Assembly (NCBI GenBank): GCA_903872555.1
Contig: CAIQLE010000413.1
Coordinates: forward strand, 1-12,328
Direction of reading: 5' to 3'
Length of the DNA: 12,328 nt
DNA from: an uncultured bacterium
GTDB taxonomy: Bacteria > Pseudomonadota > Gammaproteobacteria > Burkholderiales > Burkholderiaceae_D
Shown: piece by piece, positions 6,832 through 12,328 of the stretch
How the letters are laid out: every line of letters begins with the position of its first letter
Position numbering within the stretch: position 1 is the stretch's first letter
Translations under genes and position numbers: made by a program
The notes under the pieces: generated by a model
Told to the model about the DNA's origin: nothing
The model's database searches: none
Seen by the model: only the letters and a program-made list of their open reading frames with translations

Positions 6832-9800
6832 TCTGCTGAGTATAGGCAGTTCAGGCGTCGCTGCTTATCAGCGTGCGCTGACGACTGTCAGTAATAACAT
6901 CGCCAACGTCGGTACCGAAGGCTATGTACGTCAGGAGACGACCATCTCCGAGAATATGCCGAGCCAGCAAGGCCGCGTATATCTCGGTACAGGTGCGAAT
7001 GTCGCCGGTATCAAGCGTGCCTATGATCAGTTCCTCGAAACGAATTTACGCAACAGCACCAGTGATCTGAATACCCAGGGCCCGATGGTCAACTATGCCA
7101 ACCGCGTGGTCGACATCATGGGCAGTGACACCGTAGGTTTACCACCAGCACTGAATACTTTTTTTGCTTCAGCACGCTCGCTGTCAGCAGATCCGGCATC
7201 GAGCATCGTGCGTAGCCAGTTTTTGCGTGACAGCGATGGTCTCGCTTCCCGTTTCAGAGAAATTTCCACGCAGTTAAGTGGCGTAGATTCCGATACCAGA
7301 GATGCGATTAATAGTCGGATCTCTGATATCAATACTATCGCTGGTCAGCTGGCGACAGTGAATAAACAGTTGCAGGGTAAGCCGACGGCAGATAAGCAAC
7401 CACCGGATTTGCTGGATCAGCGCGATCTCTTATTGAAAAAATTATCGGCCCTCGTCAAAGTTAATGTCACCACGGCCACTAATGGCAGTGTGGATATCAG
7501 CCTGGGCAACGTGGCTGGTTCCGGCAGCATCGTCAAGGGCGATAAATCCCTCCCGTTGACAGCGCGCTTTGATGAAAATGATTTATCCAAAGTCTCCATC
7601 ATCACTGACGCCTATAGCAAAACACCGCAGGAAATTGTCGGTATCAGCAATGGTGAGCTGGGCGGCCTGATGGGCTTTCGTGAGCAGGTACTGCAGCCGA
7701 CCATGGAGTCGCTGAATTATCTGGCAACGGCCGTCGCTGATCAGATCAACACCATCCATAAAAATGGTATTGATCAGCAGGGTGTTGTAGGCAAGGATCT
7801 GTTTCGTATACAAACGATCACGAGTACCGATCCTGTGTCTGGCAAGGCGATTGAAGTCAATCGTGCAGCGGCAGGTATCTATGTGAATATCACCGATCCC
7901 ACAAGGGTGGCTGCTGGTTCCTTGTTCCGTGTGATTGAAGACCAGAACAATGTCTCCGGCGTGAATGCGACCCTCAGCTATGCACCGAGTTATCCTGATC
8001 CCACCAAGGTCAAAACACTCTCGCAAGTTCTGACGAATAATCCAGATCCATCGGCCGGCATTGTGCCGCCTAAGGGTAAGTTGCTGGGTCAGATTCCTAT
8101 CGGCGCTCAGAACTGGTCACTGTCGCTGAATGGCGCCAGCGGTGATCAGCAATTGCAAATCTTCACGCGCGATGGTCGTCAGCTGGTAGGAAGTACCATT
8201 CCTCAGCCAGATCGTTCATTGTTGCTGACGACTGATAATGGATTTACCGCCGGTTCGACCTATTCCGATACTTATCTGAATCAGACAGGCACTACAGGCT
8301 ACAAGCAAATCGGTCTGTTTTATGGTCAGCAAGCCACGCCGGGCCAGAAATATAACGATGTATTGCAGTTCTCTGCTTCGCATGATCCGCTGCCCAGCAG
8401 CCAGCTCAACAGCATCACGAATGGTGGTGCGATACCGGCGGATGTGCCTGGCATAGCGGGCAACATTCTCAGAATTAACGGCAAGATTTTGCCGGGCCTG
8501 CTGCCTGCTGCGCCATCCACGACAATTCAGGCCAGTGATATGGCTGCATGGCTGAACAAGGCAGCAGAGGGTATGCAGCCTGCTGTGAATGTCACTGCCA
8601 GTAACACCGTCAAGCTGACCCTGAACGCCGGTGACGTGGCAGCTGCCTTCAATTTTAATGGTGCGAGCATTCCGGCCGACAGTAGCCGTACTTCGGTGGC
8701 TGATCTTGCGCTCGCTATCAACAATGAATACCGCACCAAGCTTTCTGCGTCCGTAGATCCGAATGATCCCAATTCACTGGTACTGACCAATACCAATGAT
8801 TTTGCCGGCAATGACATCAAGGTTGGCGATGTAACTTACAAGGGTAGTTTGTCTGTTAAGAGCGATGGCAATGTCGTCTTTGGTTATGGGCCAGATGGCA
8901 AGCTGGGCGATCTGAACACCCTGGGCAAACCCGCAGGCACTTATTACACCGATGTCTTTGCGCATGTGCCGTATCAGGCAAACATGCCTGGCAGTGCCAT
9001 TCCTTCGGATGTGACACAGATAGGCGCGGGCGCATTAACCCTCAATGGCAAGGCGCTGGGTGGCCTGAATCTGGGACGGCCGCTGCAGGCGAGTGATTAT
9101 GTGCAGTGGATTACCGATGCCGGCGCGATGATGCAGCCGCCTGTCAAGGCCACAGCATCCAACCATATCAGCATCCCGGCTAGCAAGCTCACTTCGGAAG
9201 CGCTGTCCAAGCGCATGCCGGCCAGCCTGACCCTGAATGGTGTGACGATCACAGGCACGTTTGGCAGCGCAAAAGATATTCTCGCCGCCATCAATCAGGC
9301 ACAGACCGGCAAGGTATCGATTGATCCTGCCAAACTCGGCGCCGGTACAACACTGGTGCTGAATGGCGTACGTGTTCCCGGCCCGATAACGAATGCCAGC
9401 AGCATCAATGCCATGAATATTCCCGGCATTACTGCTACTAATGATCCCAACACCGGCATGATTAATGTGCTTGGTGCCGGCAATGGTGATTTGCATGCCT
9501 CTGCGCAAACGGATAACAACGGACTCGGTTTGCTGACCGTGCCCAAAGACGGGCTGGATCTGAGCGCCGGTGTCACACTGAATGGTCAGACCCTGAATGG
9601 GCCTTTCAGCAATGCTAAGGCACTGGTGGATGCGATCAATGCATCATCCGCCGGTGTGGTGGCCACTGCGAATTTTGATCAGAGCGGCAATTTGTCCTCA
9701 GACATCATGCTGAGTGGTGCTGTCGCCGCTGATGTTCAGGGCAGTGCGCTCGGCAGCAGCACACCGTTTGCGGTTGTAGCTGATAAAACAATTATTCCTG

Positions 9801-10924
9801 CGGCACAGTTCAATGGATCTGTGCCCGTCATTCTGAATGGTGTCCGTGTCAGCGGTTCTGGCGCGAATGGCGCATTTACGAATCCGGCCGATCTGGTGGC
9901 TTCCATCAATCAAAGTGTAGGCACAAATGTTTACGCGATGCTGGATAACAAGGGTGATATCTCCCTGCAGACGGACATGCCGGGCGGCATAGCCATAGGC
10001 GCCGATCTGACCTCCTCGGCCATCATCCAGCAATCATCGGTAGGTGCTTCGCTTGATGATCAGGGCAATCTGACCCTGTTCAATGATTCCGGCACCGACA
10101 TTCGTATCGGCACCAAAAACAGCGTGGACAGCAACCTGCTGGGTATTGGTAACGGGACCTATAAGGGAAGCCTGGATCTGCTCTCGGATAGTCAAATCCA
10201 GCTCGGCTTTGGTTCTTCAGGTATGCCTAAGGACCTCGCATCGCTGGGCTTTTCCAGCAGTGTGTATATCAGCGGTGCGGCGCCTGAAGATTTGCTGGTG
10301 TTTGCGACAGGCGAGGGCGGCGGCACGATTTCTGGCAGTTACGATGCCAGCATGGCCGATCCGGCTTCACTCGATACCACTCGTGTCGACGCACTGCGCT
10401 CAGAAAAATACGATGTGCATTTCACGACGGCCACGCATTATCAGATTTCCTGGACCAATCCTGCGAATGGTCTGGTCACGAATCTGGCCGAGCGTGATTA
10501 CGATCCAGCTGCGGGCATTACTTATAACGGCTTGCAGTTAAAACTGGATAATGCGCCCGCTGCCGGCGACAACTTTGCTATCGATGGTAATCAGGACGGC
10601 ACGGGGAATAATCAAAACGTGCAGGATATCGTCGCGCTCGAGAAAAAAAATGTCATTGGTGGTAGCAATGGCAGCACTATTTCTCAAGCCTATGAAGAGC
10701 AGGTCGGCAAGGTTGGTAATGTGGCCAGTCAGGCCTCGATTGCACAGCAAGCGCTTCAAGTGGTGAATAACCAGGCGATTGAAGCGCGTGACAAGGTATC
10801 GGGAGTCTCACTCGACAGTGAAGCCGCCGACCTGATCCGATTCCAGCAGGCCTATCAGGCAGCCGCCAAAACCATACAAGTCGCCGGCGAGTTGTTTGAT
10901 TCGATCCTGTCGGCTGCCCGTTAA
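6824..10924 (+). CDS. flgK: Giant flagellar hook-associated protein 1, FlgK (HAP1)
   Basis: FlgK is the first hook-filament junction protein. It is 1366 residues against about 450-650 in most species. Both ends are ordinary: N-terminal SNNIANVGTEGYVRQ (23-37), a helical D1 region through LDQRDLLLKKLSALV, and a C-terminal D0 helix (1327-1366) with LIRFQQAYQAAAKTIQVAGE. The extra length lies roughly between residues 400 and 1190. It contains a long internal duplication (534-712 and 723-1151) and repeated LNG-x-x-(I/V/L) beta modules with SxxDLxxAIN-like helices, resembling flagellin/hook IN motifs. LNG-type cores occur near residues 551, 611, 740, 804, 846, 919 and 1004. I see no cysteine. The reading frame is continuous with uniform codon use, so it is neither a fusion artefact nor a pseudogene. 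The ATG at 6824 has GGAG at 6813-6816, 7-nt spacing, and overlaps flgJ by 8 nt. Identity is firm; the role of the insert is unknown. Confidence 0.96.
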   Translation: MSDLLSIGSSGVAAYQRALTTVSNNIANVGTEGYVRQETTISENMPSQQGRVYLGTGANVAGIKRAYDQFLETNLRNSTSDLNTQGPMVNYANRVVDIMGSDTVGLPPALNTFFASARSLSADPASSIVRSQFLRDSDGLASRFREISTQLSGVDSDTRDAINSRISDINTIAGQLATVNKQLQGKPTADKQPPDLLDQRDLLLKKLSALVKVNVTTATNGSVDISLGNVAGSGSIVKGDKSLPLTARFDENDLSKVSIITDAYSKTPQEIVGISNGELGGLMGFREQVLQPTMESLNYLATAVADQINTIHKNGIDQQGVVGKDLFRIQTITSTDPVSGKAIEVNRAAAGIYVNITDPTRVAAGSLFRVIEDQNNVSGVNATLSYAPSYPDPTKVKTLSQVLTNNPDPSAGIVPPKGKLLGQIPIGAQNWSLSLNGASGDQQLQIFTRDGRQLVGSTIPQPDRSLLLTTDNGFTAGSTYSDTYLNQTGTTGYKQIGLFYGQQATPGQKYNDVLQFSASHDPLPSSQLNSITNGGAIPADVPGIAGNILRINGKILPGLLPAAPSTTIQASDMAAWLNKAAEGMQPAVNVTASNTVKLTLNAGDVAAAFNFNGASIPADSSRTSVADLALAINNEYRTKLSASVDPNDPNSLVLTNTNDFAGNDIKVGDVTYKGSLSVKSDGNVVFGYGPDGKLGDLNTLGKPAGTYYTDVFAHVPYQANMPGSAIPSDVTQIGAGALTLNGKALGGLNLGRPLQASDYVQWITDAGAMMQPPVKATASNHISIPASKLTSEALSKRMPASLTLNGVTITGTFGSAKDILAAINQAQTGKVSIDPAKLGAGTTLVLNGVRVPGPITNASSINAMNIPGITATNDPNTGMINVLGAGNGDLHASAQTDNNGLGLLTVPKDGLDLSAGVTLNGQTLNGPFSNAKALVDAINASSAGVVATANFDQSGNLSSDIMLSGAVAADVQGSALGSSTPFAVVADKTIIPAAQFNGSVPVILNGVRVSGSGANGAFTNPADLVASINQSVGTNVYAMLDNKGDISLQTDMPGGIAIGADLTSSAIIQQSSVGASLDDQGNLTLFNDSGTDIRIGTKNSVDSNLLGIGNGTYKGSLDLLSDSQIQLGFGSSGMPKDLASLGFSSSVYISGAAPEDLLVFATGEGGGTISGSYDASMADPASLDTTRVDALRSEKYDVHFTTATHYQISWTNPANGLVTNLAERDYDPAAGITYNGLQLKLDNAPAAGDNFAIDGNQDGTGNNQNVQDIVALEKKNVIGGSNGSTISQAYEEQVGKVGNVASQASIAQQALQVVNNQAIEARDKVSGVSLDSEAADLIRFQQAYQAAAKTIQVAGELFDSILSAAR
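8423..10276 (+). repeat. Long diverged internal duplication in FlgK
   Basis: Copy 1 (residues 534-712) and copy 2 (723-1151) share ordered landmarks. Both begin G(G/S)AIP(A/S)DV, then (I/L)(R/T)(I/L)NGK, then QASD plus an amphipathic helix with MQP(A/P)V. Next are TASN, a L(V/T)L segment ending I(K/R)(V/I)G (665-668 and 1093-1096), then TYKGSL (671-676 and 1112-1117) followed by (F/L)G(Y/F)G and DL-x-x-LG. The distance from the opening motif to TYKGSL is 137 residues in copy 1 but 389 in copy 2, so copy 2 carries about 250 extra residues. The similarity is seen in protein; DNA identity is patchy, so the duplication is not recent. Confidence 0.8.
9224..10111 (+). repeat. Array of IN-like beta modules expanding copy 2 of the FlgK duplication
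   Basis: Four successive units start SLTLNGVTITG (residue 801), LVLNGVRVPG (844), VTLNGQTLNG (917) and VILNGVRVSG (1002). Three of them continue with (F)xx(A/P)xx(L/I)(V/L)xxIN helices: SAKDILAAINQA, NAKALVDAINAS and NPADLVASINQS. The second unit is degenerate. The core is encoded almost identically each time (CTG AAT GGT/C). The pattern matches what I know of the flagellin/hook IN motif (Pfam Flagellin_IN), common in FliD, FlgK and flagellins, but no profile search was run. Confidence 0.7.
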
Positions 10925-10925
10925 T

Positions 10926-10931
10926 AAGGAG
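10926..10931 (+). promoter_or_regulatory. Strong ribosome binding site for flgL
   Basis: AAGGAG overlaps the tandem stop (TAATAA) of flgK. It is 6 nt from a GTG at 10938 and 9 nt from the ATG at 10941, so it permits either start. Confidence 0.75.
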
Positions 10932-10940
10932 TACTAAGTG

Positions 10941-11864
10941 ATGCAAATGTCTACCAGTCTGATGTTTGACCGTGCCCTGTCCCAGATGAGCACCACACAG
11001 GACCGCCTGACCAAGACGCAGATGCAATTGTCTTCATCCAAGGAAGTATTAACGCCTAGTGATGCGCCTGATAAATCTGCAATCATCACACGCCTGAATA
11101 CAGCAATCGACCGACAGAATAGTTACATTGCGACGATTAATACCGTCAAGGATAAGTTATCTCAGCAAGAGACGGCGACTAAGTCCGCAACGGATGTGAT
11201 TACACGTCTCAAAGAATTATCGGTACAGGCCGCAAATGATACGAATGGTCCGCAAGATCGCAAAGACATCAATATTGAAGTCAAGCAGTTACGCGCTCAG
11301 TTGCTCTCACTCGCGAATACCCAAGACGTTAACGGCAACTATATTTTTTCCGGAAGCCGCGTCAGCAAGGCAGCCTTCGCTTCCGACACAAGTGGCAAGT
11401 TGGTGTATCAGGGTGATCAGACAGTCAATTCTGCGGGGGTTGGCGATCAGCGTCAGGTAAATACTAATCAGACCGGTACCAACCCGTTTGGAAAACTGGT
11501 CCGTACGGCGGCCGATGGCACTAAGCAAGGAGTGAATTTTTTTCAGGTCATCGATGATTTATCAACGGCTTTGGAAAACAATGATGTGAAAGGCATACAA
11601 AGTTCGGTCACGGAAGTGGGAACCTTACAGAACAATATGAGTTCCAGTCTTGCGACTATTGGTGCCAGCATGAATACTCTGGATTCACAGACTTCTCTGG
11701 CAGACGATACCGTGTTAAGGCTCAAAGGCACCTTGTCTCAGGCGCAGGATGTGGACTACACCGCAGCCATTACCAAGATGAATAAAGACATGTTGGCTCT
11801 TGAGGCCGCACAAAGCTCTTTTGCTAAGATTTCCCAGCTCAATCTGTGGAATTACATGAAATAA
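10941..11864 (+). CDS. flgL: Flagellar hook-associated protein 3, FlgL (HAP3)
   Basis: FlgL is the second hook-filament junction protein, sitting between FlgK and the filament. From this ATG it has 307 residues, the usual size (317 in Salmonella), with no insertion. The N-terminus MQMSTSLMFDRALSQM fits the flagellin-like D0 start. LSSSKEVLTPSDAPDKSAI corresponds to the conserved PSDDP loop, and the D1 helix with LKELSVQAAND follows. NGNYIFSGS is the signature turn shared by FlgL proteins. The C-terminal helix ends LEAAQSSFAKISQLNLWNYM. A GTG three bases upstream (10938) would add one Met. I prefer the ATG because it gives the family-like start, although the ribosome site is slightly closer to ideal for the GTG. 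The gene lies 16 nt after flgK and is probably cotranscribed with it. No cysteine was seen. The next gene, fliD, has its own promoter. Confidence 0.96.
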   Translation: MQMSTSLMFDRALSQMSTTQDRLTKTQMQLSSSKEVLTPSDAPDKSAIITRLNTAIDRQNSYIATINTVKDKLSQQETATKSATDVITRLKELSVQAANDTNGPQDRKDINIEVKQLRAQLLSLANTQDVNGNYIFSGSRVSKAAFASDTSGKLVYQGDQTVNSAGVGDQRQVNTNQTGTNPFGKLVRTAADGTKQGVNFFQVIDDLSTALENNDVKGIQSSVTEVGTLQNNMSSSLATIGASMNTLDSQTSLADDTVLRLKGTLSQAQDVDYTAAITKMNKDMLALEAAQSSFAKISQLNLWNYMK

Positions 11865-11877
11865 ATGATTTAAGGCA

Positions 11878-11904
11878 TAAAGTTTCCAGCCTGACTGTCG
11901 ACTC
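11878..11904 (+). promoter_or_regulatory. Sigma-28 (FliA)-type promoter upstream of fliD
   Basis: TAAAGTTT at 11878-11885 matches the sigma-28 -35 consensus octamer exactly. After an 11-nt spacer, GTCGACTC at 11897-11904 keeps the G-x-CGA core of the -10 consensus GCCGATAA (4 of 8 positions). Transcription would start near 11911, within or just after a run of seven T (11905-11911), leaving a leader of about 50 nt before the fliD ATG. The spacing is canonical and the site sits in the 99-bp flgL-fliD gap before a late-class gene. The -10 half is imperfect, so strength is uncertain. Confidence 0.75.
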
Positions 11905-11951
11905 TTTTTTTGATGTCTGCTGAATAAATAGTTAAAGGTGCTAGGAGCGCC

Positions 11952-11957
11952 GGGGAA
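11952..11957 (+). promoter_or_regulatory. Ribosome binding site for fliD
   Basis: GGGGAA is 6 nt upstream of the ATG at 11964, with a further AGGAG at 11943-11947. This placement fixes the fliD start before the Thr-rich segment rather than at the conserved LGAGSGVD motif. Confidence 0.6.
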
Positions 11958-11963
11958 TACCAG

Positions 11964-12328
11964 ATGACAACGACGACTGCAACTACGGCTTCCACTGCTC
12001 CGGTTACCACGCCAGCTACGACGACAACAAGTAGTAATACCGCGACTCAAAGCACGCCTGTCAATGGCAGTGCTTTGCTGGCGCAGTTGGGTGCTGGTTC
12101 CGGTGTAGATACGACGACGTTGGCACAAAACCTGGTCGAGGCCGAGCGTGCGCCGCAAAAAGCCCTGATCGACAAGAAAATCAATCAATGTGAAGCCAAA
12201 ATTTCTGGTTTTGCTGCGATGAGCTATGTGCTGTCCAATGTGAAGGATGCTTTTTCTGCTCTGAGCGATGAAACCAGTTTCAACGGAATTACCGCAAAGA
12301 GCACGAATACGACGGCGTTTGATGTGAC
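11964..12328 (+). CDS. fliD: Filament-cap protein FliD (HAP2), N-terminal part only
   Basis: FliD forms the cap at the filament tip and folds flagellin into place. Only the first 121 codons are present; the frame is open to the window end. Residues 42-63 hold the family N-terminal signature (LGAGSGVDTTTLAQNLVEAE followed by RAP). A coiled-coil D0/D1 helix follows (KALIDKKINQCEAKISGFAA), then FNGITAKSTN. Before the signature lies an unusual 35-40-residue leader dominated by Thr, with Ser, Ala and Pro. Most FliD proteins reach the LG-x-GSG-(L/V)D motif within roughly the first 5-15 residues. A good ribosome site before the ATG supports translation of this leader. Cys76 is the only cysteine I noticed in any axial protein here. 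It follows flgL by 99 bp with its own sigma-28-type promoter and no flagellin gene between. Confidence 0.92.
   Translation, partial: MTTTTATTASTAPVTTPATTTTSSNTATQSTPVNGSALLAQLGAGSGVDTTTLAQNLVEAERAPQKALIDKKINQCEAKISGFAAMSYVLSNVKDAFSALSDETSFNGITAKSTNTTAFDV

Noticed and set aside
9035..9508. Minus-strand open frame inside flgK (157 codons)
   Set aside because: It is a shadow of the repetitive flgK coding sequence, with low-complexity composition and no ribosome site seen.
8423..10276. The middle of flgK as an inserted adhesin or transposed gene
   Set aside because: Frame and codon use are continuous, no insertion-sequence ends or target duplications are visible, and the modules look like hook/flagellin IN types rather than a foreign gene.
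11873..11911. Possible intrinsic terminator after flgL (seven-T run)
   Set aside because: Only a weak 4-bp AGGC/GCCT stem with a 12-nt loop lies upstream, and 12 nt separate it from the T run; the sigma-28 promoter explains the region better.
11715..12188. Minus-strand open frame spanning the end of flgL and the start of fliD
   Set aside because: It crosses two convincing + strand genes and a promoter; its product is basic and Ser/Arg-rich with no recognisable domain.

Overview
This window is the distal part of a flagellar axial-structure operon from a Gram-negative bacterium. It contains both the outer-membrane L-ring lipoprotein FlgH and the periplasmic P-ring protein FlgI, so the cell envelope has two membranes. 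The gene set and order (flgE-F-G-H-I-J-K-L, then fliD, all on the + strand) fit Pseudomonadota, most likely a beta- or gammaproteobacterium. A single-domain FlgJ is less usual there, and the sequence alone does not let me name a genus. By eye the base composition is moderate and even along the window, with no sign of mobile DNA, RNA genes or CRISPR.

Layout: positions 3-2756 hold the 3' part of a very large hook gene (flgE; its N-terminal part lies upstream). Next come the proximal rod gene flgF (2789-3559), the distal rod gene flgG (3629-4414), flgH (4504-5184), flgI (5184-6341), a short flgJ (6343-6831), an exceptionally long hook-filament junction gene flgK (6824-10924, 1366 aa), a normal-sized flgL (10941-11864), and the first 121 codons of the filament-cap gene fliD (11964 to the window end). 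Most junctions are tight: 1-nt overlap flgH/flgI, 1-nt gap flgI/flgJ, 8-nt overlap flgJ/flgK, 16-nt gap flgK/flgL. Wider gaps of 69-99 bp flank flgG and precede fliD. The last of these carries a sigma-28 (FliA)-type promoter with a perfect -35 octamer, so fliD probably starts a late-class transcript. No stretch over 300 bases lacks a gene.

The products build one axis: FlgF and FlgG form the rod, FlgH and FlgI the L and P bushings, FlgJ the rod cap, FlgE the hook, FlgK and FlgL the hook-filament junction, and FliD the filament cap. The striking feature is that FlgE and FlgK have ordinary conserved ends but greatly enlarged, repeat-built middles, while the rod proteins and FlgL are of standard size. 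FlgK carries a long internal duplication whose second copy is expanded by a run of flagellin/hook IN-like beta modules. FlgE carries at least two independent repeat families. The hook and junction surface of this flagellum is therefore probably elaborated with extra exposed domains of unknown purpose.
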